Source of the DNA: Erwinia phyllosphaerae
GTDB taxonomy: Bacteria; Pseudomonadota; Gammaproteobacteria; Enterobacterales; Enterobacteriaceae
Direction: 5' to 3'
DNA: 64,000 bases
NCBI RefSeq assembly: GCF_019132875.1
Contig: NZ_JAHSPF010000001.1
Location: 558,001 to 622,000 of the forward strand
Every line of letters begins with the position of its first letter. Within the stretch, counting starts at the first letter, position 1. Both the position numbers and the translations under genes were made by a program. The notes beneath the pieces were generated by a model. That model ran no database searches and was not told the origin of the DNA. It was given only the letters and a program-made list of their open reading frames with translations. Of this stretch, positions 19,658 through 28,251 are shown piece after piece.

Positions 19658-19985
19658 TGTAGCAACCTCATATTTCTGGAAAATGTTGCCGGATAAAGCC
19701 ATTACGAGCTTACTACAAAACGCGGTTTTTCTGACTATCAGAGCAATATTAAAGCTTCTATGCAGCCGAAATAATTTTTTCATCCTGACTTAGTTCATCT
19801 GAATAAATTAAGGAAGTTTTTATTCGAAATGTATAACAATTATTCGCCCGCTACGGTGTAAAAATTATTTACCCATACAATTTTATACGTTTTTGTCATC
19901 ATTTAAGCGGAAGTACAAGGTATTGACCTTACTATCCACAAAGAATAGCCTTATAAAGATTTTTCATTGATGAAAAGGACTTTGT
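19658..19985. other. AT-rich stretch upstream of the toxin gene
   Basis: About 330 bases, clearly AT-richer than the flanking genes, with no convincing reading frame. It probably holds the toxin promoter (TTGACC at 19923-19928 with a possible weak -10 near 19945) and the ribosome site AAGGAC at 19976. The base composition suggests acquired DNA. Confidence 0.6.
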
Positions 19986-20801
19986 ATGAATGATGAAGAA
20001 GGAGTAGCCGTTGCTATTTCGCCCGTGCAAATGGTAGCTATTCTGCACAGAAAAACGGTGAGTGAAGGCGAAACATGGAGTAATCGCCTTTGGGGCGGTC
20101 TGGGTGTGGTTGGCGGAGTCATTGAGTCGTTCGGCGCTGGTGCGCTTTGCATCGTGCCTGAACCTACAATGTTATCCAAAGCGGGATGTGTGATTGTTGG
20201 CACGCATAGTCTCGATACGATCAAAACATCTTTAGATCAAGTTATTACCGGTCGTAAATCGCAAACAGCCACGGCTCAGTTAGCTAAGTTAGCCGCAGAG
20301 CAATTTGGAGCCGATACAGCAACGGCCTACAAAGTTGGTGTTACCGTTGATTTACTGGTACCACTTGCTTTTGCAAGTGCCGCAGGCGCCGTCAGGATCG
20401 CCTCAGTGTACTCTGGTCGGATAAGGTTGGTAGATCACGAAAGCGCGGCGCTGGGACATACTATCGCACGTCACATTGGCCTGTCTCAGGCACAAATGAT
20501 AGCCCGACTGACAGCCCCAAAAGCGCCTGCCCGTGCCAGCACCTTTCTTAATACTCGGCATGCAGAGTTGTTGATATCAGAAGTCCTGTCAGCCAAACGT
20601 TACCAAATCGAAAGTGCTTTAAAATATATGCAGTCAGGCTCCAGGCTTCGCCTTGACCATCGCTTTTATTTTTCCACAGGTCGATATATTGACAAAGGAT
20701 CTACAGTCGTAAAAAAAGCTTACGGTTTAAGAATAATTATCGAGGCCAGGAAATTTAATAATAAAACTTACTATATCGTAACCGCATATCCGGTACCATA
20801 A
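19986..20801 (+). CDS. Polymorphic toxin with C-terminal RNase A-like (CdiA-CT type) domain
   Basis: The 271-residue protein ends in a domain (about residues 147-271) matching the bacterial RNase A-like toxin family known from contact-dependent inhibition (CdiA-CT of Yersinia kristensenii). Its hallmarks are DHES...GHTIARHIG, STFLN and the ending VTAYP. In the Yersinia toxin, as I recall, the active residues are a His, an Arg 11 residues later, and a Thr-x-Tyr pair; here H163, R174, T266 and Y268 fit that spacing. The N-terminal part (residues 1-140) has hydrophobic segments and a motif CVIVGTHSLDTI. There is no Sec signal, PAAR, VENN or filamentous-haemagglutinin region, so the delivery route is unclear; a type VI cargo effector is possible. 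The immunity gene follows after 9 bases. Confidence 0.85.
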   Translation: MNDEEGVAVAISPVQMVAILHRKTVSEGETWSNRLWGGLGVVGGVIESFGAGALCIVPEPTMLSKAGCVIVGTHSLDTIKTSLDQVITGRKSQTATAQLAKLAAEQFGADTATAYKVGVTVDLLVPLAFASAAGAVRIASVYSGRIRLVDHESAALGHTIARHIGLSQAQMIARLTAPKAPARASTFLNTRHAELLISEVLSAKRYQIESALKYMQSGSRLRLDHRFYFSTGRYIDKGSTVVKKAYGLRIIIEARKFNNKTYYIVTAYPVP

Positions 20802-20810
20802 GGAGTGAAA

Positions 20811-21149
20811 ATGGATACTAATATTGAAAAGCAATGTGAGCTGGATAACCTGGTAATGATATATTTTGGCCAGGACTGCGATATCTTTGATGAGGACTGC
20901 GATTTTGATAACTTGCTTAACGAATATTTGAACACCTCTTCTGCTTTTTCTCTCAGAATGCTTCTGGCTAATTTGGCTGAACTGAACAACCAGCCAGACA
21001 GATGTGAGGTGTTACTGGCCCGCTATGGTGGCGAGTTTGCCCCGGATCGCTGGGATCTGACTGTTCAGGAGTGGCTTGATATTGTTAACCAGCGCCTCGT
21101 TGATTACATGAGTAAGAAAGGCTACTCGACGGAGCTATCCCATTTTTAA
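20811..21149 (+). CDS. Immunity protein (CdiI type) for the RNase A-like toxin
   Basis: This small acidic protein of 112 residues follows the toxin gene. The N-terminal motif LDNLVMIYFGQDCDIFDED and the C-terminal WLDIVNQRL match the CdiI immunity family (consensus LDNL...YF.QDWD), which is commonly paired with RNase A-like and other toxins. ATG at 20811 has AAGGAG 5 bases upstream, the same AAGGAG that begins in the toxin stop codon. A GTG at 20805 would lie inside that ribosome site and is rejected. It presumably binds the toxin in the cytoplasm and protects the cell. Confidence 0.85.
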   Translation: MDTNIEKQCELDNLVMIYFGQDCDIFDEDCDFDNLLNEYLNTSSAFSLRMLLANLAELNNQPDRCEVLLARYGGEFAPDRWDLTVQEWLDIVNQRLVDYMSKKGYSTELSHF

Positions 21150-21180
21150 CTTTCTTCCTTTGCTTTTCCTTCACTGCTTA

Positions 21181-21211
21181 CAGACCATGCATGGGAAAGA
21201 TGCATGGTCTG
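21181..21211. repeat. Perfect 12-bp inverted repeat after the immunity gene
   Basis: CAGACCATGCAT (21181-21192) and ATGCATGGTCTG (21200-21211) are separated by 7 bases. It lies between the convergent immunity and monooxygenase genes. It could act as a terminator hairpin in both directions, but no T tract follows. Confidence 0.7.
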
Positions 21212-21309
21212 GTATGCCCGGCGCTTCGTTTAACGCCGTCTAAGCGCTCGATGTTATCTGGTTCTCCAGCTCATAATGATATTTATCCTGCATATAACCA
21301 CTTCAGCAA

Positions 21310-22611
21310 TCACAGAACCGGCAGGCCAAGGTTTTCGCGCAGCGTGGTAAATTCATAATCTTCACGAAACAGACCACGGCGACGGAGTTCCGGGATAACC
21401 AGGTCGATAAACAGATCGAGCTGCTCAGGCATAATGGCCGGCATAATATTAAAACCGTCCGCTCCGCCCTGCTCCAGCCATAGCTGGAAATCATCCGCCA
21501 CGTCTGCGGCCGTCCCTACTATTACGCGGTGTCCACGGGAACCAGCGGCAACGGCGGCCAGCTCGCGAAGCGTCAGATTTTCGCGTTTCGCCATATCGGT
21601 CATCAGCTTGACGCGGCTCTGATTCCCTTCGCCCAGCGGCACCTCTGGTACAGGACCATCCAGCGGGTACTGGCTGAGATCCATATTAAAACGAAGCGAC
21701 AGCTGACGCAGACCATTATCAATATCCACCAGGGTATTCAGCTCTTTCCATAGTGTAGCGGCTTCTTCACGCGTATGGCCGATGATGGGCATCACGCCAG
21801 GCATGATGACCACGTGGTCCGGATTGCGGCCAGCGGCAATGACCTGCTCTTTCTGGCTACGGTAAAAAGCCTGTGCCTCTTCCAGGCTGGCAGCAGCGGT
21901 AAAAATCACCTCGGCCGTTTCAGCAGCCAGTTTTTGACCATCGGCTGAAGAACCCGCCTCGATAATCACCGGGCGGCCCTGGGGTGAACGCGTGATATTC
22001 AGCGGCCCCTGCACCTGAAAATGCTTGCCCTGATGATTGATTGGTTTGATTTTATCATCAACAAAATAAGCACCCGTTGCTTTGTTCGGCTGTACGGCAT
22101 CCGCTTCCCAGCCCTGCCAGAGTTTGTTAGTGACTTCGAGGAATTCGCGTGCGCGTGCATAACGCTCTGCGTGGTCAGGCATATCGCTACGGCTGAAGTT
22201 GCGTGCCACATCAGTAGAAAATGACGTCACCACGTTCCAGGCCGCACGACCACGGCTGATATGATCCAGTGACGAGAAACTGCGCGCCATCGTGAAGGGA
22301 TCGCTAAAGGTTGTTGATGCGGTGCCCGCCAGACCGATGCGCTTAGTGTTTACCGCCAGTGCAGAAAGCATGGTCAACGGCTCAAGGCGCGCCATGGTGG
22401 AAGGCAGACGGTACATACTTGTTGCCAGAGCGTCACCAACAAAGAACAGGTCAAATTTACCTGCTTCTGCTCTTTTGGCTATGGTGATGAGCCAGTCAAT
22501 GTCGGTAGGATCCCCTGACTGCTGCGTTAGCCGCCAGCCGCTGACATGTTGTCCAACCGGTTGCACAAAAAGGCCGAGTCGAAGGCGACGCTGGGTGGTT
22601 GCGCTGTCCAT
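21310..22611 (-). CDS. FMN-dependent monooxygenase, NtaA/SnaA/DszA family
   Basis: This is a flavin-dependent, luciferase-like monooxygenase of 433 residues. Family features are LGLFVQPVGQHVSGWRL at the start, NVVTSFSTDVARNFSR, PLNITRSPQGRPVIIEAGSS and the TLRENLGLPVL end. Relatives oxidise nitrilotriacetate, pristinamycin or sulfur compounds with FMNH2 supplied by a separate reductase; no reductase gene is in the window. Bacillus YxeK and CmoJ, which cleave N-acetylated S-alkylcysteines, belong to this family. The gene lies 48 bases after the alcohol dehydrogenase gene, on the same strand. The link to organosulfur compounds is inferred from the neighbours. Confidence 0.9.
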   Translation of the reverse strand: MDSATTQRRLRLGLFVQPVGQHVSGWRLTQQSGDPTDIDWLITIAKRAEAGKFDLFFVGDALATSMYRLPSTMARLEPLTMLSALAVNTKRIGLAGTASTTFSDPFTMARSFSSLDHISRGRAAWNVVTSFSTDVARNFSRSDMPDHAERYARAREFLEVTNKLWQGWEADAVQPNKATGAYFVDDKIKPINHQGKHFQVQGPLNITRSPQGRPVIIEAGSSADGQKLAAETAEVIFTAAASLEEAQAFYRSQKEQVIAAGRNPDHVVIMPGVMPIIGHTREEAATLWKELNTLVDIDNGLRQLSLRFNMDLSQYPLDGPVPEVPLGEGNQSRVKLMTDMAKRENLTLRELAAVAAGSRGHRVIVGTAADVADDFQLWLEQGGADGFNIMPAIMPEQLDLFIDLVIPELRRRGLFREDYEFTTLRENLGLPVL

Positions 22612-22659
22612 TAAAATTGTCCTGGTCTGTAAAAGTGAGATATTTGTTTCAGAGCGTGC

Positions 22660-23730
22660 TTAAAATATGTTTTCGGTTGCCAGCAAAGCCTGTTCCAGCG
22701 CCGTAGCAGAGATAGCAAAAGGCAGGCGTGCCGCGCTGGCCGCAGGAAATTTAATCTGCTGTGCGATCTTACGGATCCGTTGTGCTCGCTCCCCTTCTAA
22801 TGCAGGAAGCTGCAATGGCATAGCGTATTGCCTGAGCAGGCTCAGCAGTTCGGCATCGGGAACGCCGTCGTGTTCAATCAGCGACTGCACCAGCAAGCTG
22901 TAACCTACTTTCTCGCCGTGCAACCACTGATGTAACTCGGGTTGATCGGTCAGTCGATTGTGAATGGCATGGGCGAAACCTGGCGTGGGTAAAACGTCGC
23001 GCACGCTATTTGCTAAGCCAGCCAGCACGATATTGGCATCGATGACCTTGATCAGCTCTGGCGTGACTTGCTGCTGCTGATTAGCGAGAACGGCCGCAGC
23101 GCCGAACTGGCGATAGCTATCCAGCGCATGCAGGGCAGCCATCACTTTTAAATCCAGCGCAAGGTCAGCAGGGTTGTGGCGCTGGTAGGGTCGAAATTCA
23201 AAATATTTTGCCAGGGCATCGACAATACCGGCTTGCAGGTAACGTACATTACTGCGCGCGATGATTTCGCTATCCACCAGCACAAGCTCCGGCATTTTTG
23301 CCATCGGCTGACTGCGCACGTGGCCGCCTTGTGCATTATAGATAATGGCAACCGGAGACCAGGCCGCGCAGGTGGCAGCCACGGTAGCAAAATTGATGAC
23401 TCTTAAAGCCGGGAGCAAATTACCAACGGATTTGGCCGTATCCAGTACCCGCCCACCTCCGACGGCAAATAAAACATCGACGCCCTGCTGTTCGATATTT
23501 TGTTTTAAATTTTCAATTGCTTCATCAGTACACTCTCCGTGCAGATAGTCAAGCTCCCAGCTAATCCCGCTAGCTTCCAGGCTGTGGCTTAATTCTGGAT
23601 TGACGGCCAGCCACGCCCGTGGCGAGGTAAAAATACGAATGCGTGAGGCATAAGGTTTAATAAATTCGCCCGCACGTTTACGCAGGCCTGCTTCATGTGC
23701 ATAGGCACGCGGAGATTTAATCGCTAACAC
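22660..23730 (-). CDS. Iron-type alcohol dehydrogenase family protein (HcxA-like)
   Basis: The 356-residue protein belongs to the glycerol dehydrogenase/iron-containing alcohol dehydrogenase fold. It shows the NAD(P)-binding GGGRVLDTAKSVGN (about residue 92), TVAATCAAWSPVAIIYN (about 115), GIVDALAKYFE (metal-ligand Asp) and the His-containing FAHAIHNRLT and HGEKVGYSLLVQ. The pattern is closest to E. coli HcxA (YbdH), a hydroxycarboxylate/2-oxoacid reductase, rather than to glycerol dehydrogenase. It is the first gene of a two-gene operon with the monooxygenase. It might reduce the 2-oxoacid released by that enzyme; this is a guess. Confidence 0.85.
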   Translation of the reverse strand: MLAIKSPRAYAHEAGLRKRAGEFIKPYASRIRIFTSPRAWLAVNPELSHSLEASGISWELDYLHGECTDEAIENLKQNIEQQGVDVLFAVGGGRVLDTAKSVGNLLPALRVINFATVAATCAAWSPVAIIYNAQGGHVRSQPMAKMPELVLVDSEIIARSNVRYLQAGIVDALAKYFEFRPYQRHNPADLALDLKVMAALHALDSYRQFGAAAVLANQQQQVTPELIKVIDANIVLAGLANSVRDVLPTPGFAHAIHNRLTDQPELHQWLHGEKVGYSLLVQSLIEHDGVPDAELLSLLRQYAMPLQLPALEGERAQRIRKIAQQIKFPAASAARLPFAISATALEQALLATENIF

Positions 23731-23818
23731 GGCTGTTCCCTGTAAAATAGAGAAGCTATAACAATCCCATCATCGTTTTTTTAATATTATTAATAGCTTC
23801 TTTTAACCTGAGAGAGTT

Positions 23819-23838
23819 TTGCATACTACGGAATGCAA
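23819..23838. promoter_or_regulatory. Palindrome in the divergent promoter region of the salvage cluster
   Basis: TTGCAT (23819-23824) and ATGCAA (23833-23838) form an inverted repeat in the AT-rich 263-base gap between the divergent dehydrogenase and acetyltransferase genes. A further TTGCATT occurs near 23880. The spacing suits a LysR-type regulator site, but no regulator gene is nearby and the assignment is tentative. Confidence 0.35.
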
Positions 23839-23993
23839 TAATTTAAGCAATCAAAAAACCGCCGTTTCATTTTCTCAAATTTGCATTACTTTATTTATAT
23901 TTCAGATATAGCGTCTGCCCCCTTTGCTGTTAGTCTCACAGGCCTGGATATGCCTTTATTATTAGCCATCACAGCGCCTCTTTGAGAAAAATT

Positions 23994-24539
23994 ATGCAGC
24001 TTGATTTCCGTCAGGTCAGCCCGGACGAAGTAGAAACTTACCAGGCGCTTATGCACGCCGCTTATGCTCCCGTCAAAGCGCTGGGCATCCAGTTTGATGC
24101 GGCCAGCGCCAGCCTGGAAAAAACCTTGCAGCATCTGCAAAGCCATGGCGTCTATGCTCTTTACGCCAGTGGCGAGATGGTTGCGTCAATCACCGTTCGC
24201 TATCCCTGGGGCACTCTACCCGGCCCTTTTGGCCTGCCGCATATAGGCTGGTTTGGCGCGCATCCTGCCCGTGCCGGAATGCATTTTGGCCGACAAATAC
24301 AGGACAGGCTCGAGAAAGAGATCCTTATTGGCCAGCTACATGCACCGGCGGTCTCGTTGGGAACCGCTGTCAGTCACCCCTGGTTAAAAGAGATGTATTC
24401 AAAGCGGGGTTACCAGCCAATGCATACCACCGATCTCGGGAAAGGCCATATCACTCTTTATATGAAAAAGATCCTGGATGAAACCGCCCATGCGGCCTGG
24501 CTGACGCGACAGAATACCCAAACGGAGATCCATTCTTGA
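23994..24539 (+). CDS. GNAT-family N-acetyltransferase
   Basis: The protein has 181 residues and the GNAT profile: MQLDFRQVSPDEVETYQALMHAAYAPVKALGI at the start, GEMVASITVRYP (beta-4), HIGWFGAHPARAGMHFGRQIQDRLE (acetyl-CoA loop and helix) and KRGYQPMHTTDLGKGHITLYMKK at the end. The partner genes (monooxygenase, MmgE/PrpD, amino-acid importer) resemble the setting of Bacillus YxeL, which N-acetylates S-(2-succino)cysteine. An S-substituted cysteine is therefore a plausible substrate. I chose ATG at 23994; a TTG at 23982 is possible. Spacing to the next gene is 40 bases. Confidence 0.8.
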   Translation: MQLDFRQVSPDEVETYQALMHAAYAPVKALGIQFDAASASLEKTLQHLQSHGVYALYASGEMVASITVRYPWGTLPGPFGLPHIGWFGAHPARAGMHFGRQIQDRLEKEILIGQLHAPAVSLGTAVSHPWLKEMYSKRGYQPMHTTDLGKGHITLYMKKILDETAHAAWLTRQNTQTEIHS

Positions 24540-24579
24540 GTACAGTTAACGCCGCGCTGAACAATCAGGAGCACCACGA

Positions 24580-25899
24580 ATGACCTGTACATCGGCGCTG
24601 GCCGAACGCATTGTCAAAAGCCAGCCTGACGCTCTGGCGCGTGAAAAAGCACGGCAAGGCATTCGTGATTTTTTGGCCGTAAGCTGGCCAGTGCTGCGTA
24701 GCCAGGTGCCGGATAGCGGGTTACCTGCGCTTCGCAGTGTTTATGGGGATGGCAGCGTACGCTCGCAGGCGCTACTGCTTGGCTATGCCGGCCATGCCCT
24801 TGATTACGATGACTTTCATGCCGATTTTCGTGGTCACCCGAGCGTGGTGATCCTGCCTGCGCTTTTTGCCTGGCACCAGAGTCAGCCGACTGCTGACGTA
24901 GAACAGTTTCTTGACGCTTATATCATCGGGGTTGAAATGGCGGGCCGTCTCGGGCTGGCCGCCAGCCAGCAACATTATGCTCTGGGCTATCACAATACGG
25001 CGACGTTAGGGACTGTCGCGGCGGCGGCGGCGCTGGCAAGGTTTTTGTCTCTGGATGAGAGTAAAACGGCGGTGTTGCTGGGCATTGCCTGTACCCAGGC
25101 CAGCGGGTTGCGTGCACAGTTCGGTTCGGCTGTTAAGCCATTGCACGCCGGGTTTGCTGCGGAACGGGCGGTAAGCGCGGCTCAGCTGGCGTTAGCCGGT
25201 TTCGATGGCAAACCGGAGGGCGTCTTTGAGGCATTTCTGACGGCCAGCAGCAACGGTCAGGCGCAGCCAGATAACTTACTGAAAGATTGGGGTTCGCCAT
25301 GGCGGATCAGCGCGCCGGGCCTGGAGTTCAAGCCTTTCCCCACCTGCGCGGGTACGCACAGCGCGGCGGAAGCGGCACGAACGTTGCGTCAGCAGTGGCT
25401 GGCAACCGGGCAGTCTGTGGAGAGTTTGCTGCATGAGATTGTTGATATCACCGTTGCCTTTCCACCGGGTGGTGACATCGCCGCGTCAGTCAGAGAACCG
25501 GTCAACGGGATTGAGGCGCGCTTTAGCCTGGAGTATGTTATCGCCGCGATGCTGATCTACAACGATTTGCGTCTGGAGGATTTCGCGGAGGGCGATCTCA
25601 ATCGTGAGGTGCTCCCGCTGGCGGCCAGGGTACACCGTACACCCGATGAAAATGCCCCGCCCGATACGGTTAATCCGGCATTACGTTTCCATGAGGTAAC
25701 GCTGTCATTAAAAAATGGTCAAAAGTTACGGCAGCGTCGTACCCGCCAGCAGTCGCTGGCGGATGCGGTGGACGTGTCGGCCAAGCTGCATGCCGCGTTA
25801 AAGCAGGAAACGGAACAACGGCAGCAGCAGCTCTGGCAAAGCAGCAAACTTCTGACAACGGCAGACTTGCTGACGCTGAGTCAGCACCTGGTCCCCTGA
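24580..25899 (+). CDS. MmgE/PrpD-family protein
   Basis: The 439-residue protein belongs to the MmgE/PrpD family (2-methylcitrate dehydratase, aconitate decarboxylase, iminodisuccinate epimerase and many uncharacterised members). Visible family features are GHALDYDDFHADFRGHPSVVILPALFA (about residue 68), GYHNTATLGTVAAAAALARFL, KPLHAGFAAERAVSAAQLAL and FKPFPTCAGTHSAAEAA. The substrate cannot be read from sequence. Bacillus YxeQ is also an MmgE/PrpD protein in a cluster of similar content. It is the second gene of the acetyltransferase operon and converges on the molybdoenzyme gene with a 13-base gap. Confidence 0.88.
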   Translation: MTCTSALAERIVKSQPDALAREKARQGIRDFLAVSWPVLRSQVPDSGLPALRSVYGDGSVRSQALLLGYAGHALDYDDFHADFRGHPSVVILPALFAWHQSQPTADVEQFLDAYIIGVEMAGRLGLAASQQHYALGYHNTATLGTVAAAAALARFLSLDESKTAVLLGIACTQASGLRAQFGSAVKPLHAGFAAERAVSAAQLALAGFDGKPEGVFEAFLTASSNGQAQPDNLLKDWGSPWRISAPGLEFKPFPTCAGTHSAAEAARTLRQQWLATGQSVESLLHEIVDITVAFPPGGDIAASVREPVNGIEARFSLEYVIAAMLIYNDLRLEDFAEGDLNREVLPLAARVHRTPDENAPPDTVNPALRFHEVTLSLKNGQKLRQRRTRQQSLADAVDVSAKLHAALKQETEQRQQQLWQSSKLLTTADLLTLSQHLVP

Positions 25900-25912
25900 C
25901 AAAGCTACGCGA

Positions 25913-28210
25913 TTATCTTTTCTGGTGTGCAGGCGGGATAAATGCCTGCACCGGGGTAAGCTCCCCGGTGTACTTGCGTACCTGCACCACGGTTATCTGA
26001 CCGCTACATCCCTGCGTTAATGACGATGTACCAATATCCAGAGTCAGTACGTTGGGGTTCCCGTGACGGCATAGCGGACGTACAGCGGTGGGATCGACCG
26101 GGTCATACCAGGCACCGGTCGGTAACTGTACCACGCCCGCCATAATGGTATCGGTGACCCGGGCGCTGGCAAGAACGTGGCCGCGCTGGTTATAAAGCTC
26201 AATGATATCGCCATCCGTAATGTTCAGCGCCACGGCATCTTTAGGGTTCAGACTGCACGCTTCCCGCCCGTCGCGTTTGCCACTGAGGCTGTAATCGCCA
26301 AAATCGAGCTGGCTGTGAAGTCGCGTGGCAGGCTGATTGGCGATCAGCCAGAACGGCTGTGCTGCATCCGGCTTTTGCTGCGGCTCGCGCCACACCGGAT
26401 GTCCGGGGCAGTTTTCATAATTAAAGCTGGCAATCGTGGCCGAGAAAATTTCAATCTTTCCACTGGGCGTGGGCAAAGGTGCCGCATCCGGATCGGCGCG
26501 AAATGCGTTGATAATTCTTCCCCCGTCCTTCAACTGCGGCAATTCAATCACCCCCTGCTGCCAGAACTGTTCGAACGCAGGGATCGTAACTTGCTGCGCG
26601 GCGAGTTTTTGCTGAAGCTGGTGATAATGCCGCTCTAACCAGCCACGCGTATCCAGTCCTTCAGTAAAAGCCTCCTCATGCCCCAGCCGACGGGCCAGCT
26701 CGCTGAAGATAGCGTAATCATCTTTCGCTTCGGCGTAAGGCTGCGCCACGGGCTGCATGGCAAACAGATGCCTGTCGGTAGGCGCGCCGCCGATATCCTC
26801 CCGCTCCAGCGTCATGGTGGCAGGCAGAACGATATCAGCGTGGCGGGCGGTAGAAGTCCATGCAATCTCATGCACGATGAAGGTGTCTAACTGGCAAAAC
26901 GCCTGGCGCAATCTGGCCAGATCCTGGTGATGATGAAAGGGATTGCCACCCGCCCAGTAAGCCAGCCTGATGTGGGGATAGGTAAGTCTTCGGCCATTGT
27001 AGTCAAACTGCGTGCCGGGATTAAGCAGCATATCGGCGATACGCGCCACCGGGATCAAACGGTCGATGCCGTTCCTGCCCTGAGGCAATGCCGGGAAACT
27101 CACCCGGTTATGATGTTTTCCATAATGGCCAAGCGCGCCTAAGGCATAGGTGTAACCTCCGCCGGGCAAACCGGGTTGCCCGAGCGCGGAGGCCAGCACC
27201 AGGCCGAGCCAGACGGGTTGCTCGCCATGTTCCGCACGCTGTAATGCATGAGCTACCGTTACCAGCACGCGTTTACCGTGCAGCTGCCGTGCAAAATCAG
27301 TGATAACAGCCGCGCTGACGCCGCAAATGTCCGCCGCCCAGGCAGCATCGCGCTTTGTGCCATCTTCCTCACCGTCAATATAGGCCACCATCTGCGGCCA
27401 GCCTACGGTATAGCGGGCGAGGAAAGCCTCATCCGTTGACCCCTCTTCAATCAATACTGCCAGTAAACCCAGTATAAAAGCGGCATCGGTACCCGGCCGA
27501 AGCGCAAGCCATTCTCCACGGGCTTCGTCAGGCAGATCGCTTTTAAGGGGACTGACAGAGATAAACTGCGTCCCACGTTGTGACGCCTGTTGCATAAAGC
27601 CACGCTCGGTGTGTTCACTCAGTCCACCGCTGGCAACCTGCGAGTTTTTTAACGCCAGGCCACCGAACGCCAGCACGATGTCGCTATGCTGCGCAATCTC
27701 TTCCCAGCTGACGCCGCGACGGGCAATTTCATTCATATCGCCGACAATATGCGGCAAAAGCACGGAGGCAGAGCCGGAGCTGTAACTGTTTACCGAACGC
27801 ACATAGCCGCCCATAGTCGTGTTCAGAAAACGATGAACCTGACTTTGGGCATGATGGAAACGCCCGGCGCTTGACCAGCCATAAGAGCCGCCAAAAATGC
27901 CTTGTGGGCCATAAGATTTACCGACACGGGATAGCTCATTAGCGACCAGTTCACAGGCTTCGTCCCAGCTGACAGCGATATAGTCATCATTGCCACGACG
28001 CTGGTCTGGTCCCGGTCCCTGCTCCAGCCAGCCACGGCGAACCATCGGTCTGGCCACCCGCGCGGGATGGTTAAGCGCGTGCCGAAAATTCTTTAAAAGG
28101 GGGCTGGGATTGGGATCGCCGCTGAAAGGCTCTATGCTGAGTTGGCCATCCTGCTGCCGGGCATGAAATGCTCCCCAGTGGGAACTGTGCATTACCGGTT
28201 TCTGGGACAT
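25913..28210 (-). CDS. BisC/TorZ-like molybdopterin S- or N-oxide reductase
   Basis: The 765-residue protein is a bis-MGD molybdoenzyme of the DMSO reductase family. It starts with HSSHWGAFHA (family TAAHWGAF) and has GGSYGWSSAGRFHHAQSQVHRF. YSSGSASVLLPHIVGD corresponds to DYSTGA.QVIMPHV in BisC and TorA, with the Ser that ligates Mo. The C-terminal MGD domain contains NQPATRLHSQLDFGDYS and GDIIELYNQRGHVLA. There is no twin-arginine signal and no N-terminal CxxC cluster site, so it should be cytoplasmic and lack an FeS cluster, like BisC (biotin sulfoxide and free methionine sulfoxide reductase). An intrinsic terminator lies just upstream (28226-28251), between this gene and the ABC ATPase gene. 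Confidence 0.9.
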   Translation of the reverse strand: MSQKPVMHSSHWGAFHARQQDGQLSIEPFSGDPNPSPLLKNFRHALNHPARVARPMVRRGWLEQGPGPDQRRGNDDYIAVSWDEACELVANELSRVGKSYGPQGIFGGSYGWSSAGRFHHAQSQVHRFLNTTMGGYVRSVNSYSSGSASVLLPHIVGDMNEIARRGVSWEEIAQHSDIVLAFGGLALKNSQVASGGLSEHTERGFMQQASQRGTQFISVSPLKSDLPDEARGEWLALRPGTDAAFILGLLAVLIEEGSTDEAFLARYTVGWPQMVAYIDGEEDGTKRDAAWAADICGVSAAVITDFARQLHGKRVLVTVAHALQRAEHGEQPVWLGLVLASALGQPGLPGGGYTYALGALGHYGKHHNRVSFPALPQGRNGIDRLIPVARIADMLLNPGTQFDYNGRRLTYPHIRLAYWAGGNPFHHHQDLARLRQAFCQLDTFIVHEIAWTSTARHADIVLPATMTLEREDIGGAPTDRHLFAMQPVAQPYAEAKDDYAIFSELARRLGHEEAFTEGLDTRGWLERHYHQLQQKLAAQQVTIPAFEQFWQQGVIELPQLKDGGRIINAFRADPDAAPLPTPSGKIEIFSATIASFNYENCPGHPVWREPQQKPDAAQPFWLIANQPATRLHSQLDFGDYSLSGKRDGREACSLNPKDAVALNITDGDIIELYNQRGHVLASARVTDTIMAGVVQLPTGAWYDPVDPTAVRPLCRHGNPNVLTLDIGTSSLTQGCSGQITVVQVRKYTGELTPVQAFIPPAHQKR

Positions 28211-28225
28211 TATTTTTTCCTGGTT

Positions 28226-28251
28226 TAAAAAAACGGTGCCTAAAGCACCGT
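28226..28251 (-). terminator. Intrinsic terminator between the ABC ATPase and molybdoenzyme genes
   Basis: On the minus strand, ACGGTGC, loop TTTAG and GCACCGT are followed by TTTTTTT ending at 28226. The hairpin overlaps the last codons of the ATPase gene, and the T tract ends 15 bases before the molybdoenzyme start codon. Confidence 0.85.

Noticed and set aside
19370..21310. A second tRNA-Pro 3' end as the far attachment site of the island
   Set aside because: I looked for the CGTGCCGACCA end and the T-arm sequence and did not find a copy in this interval.
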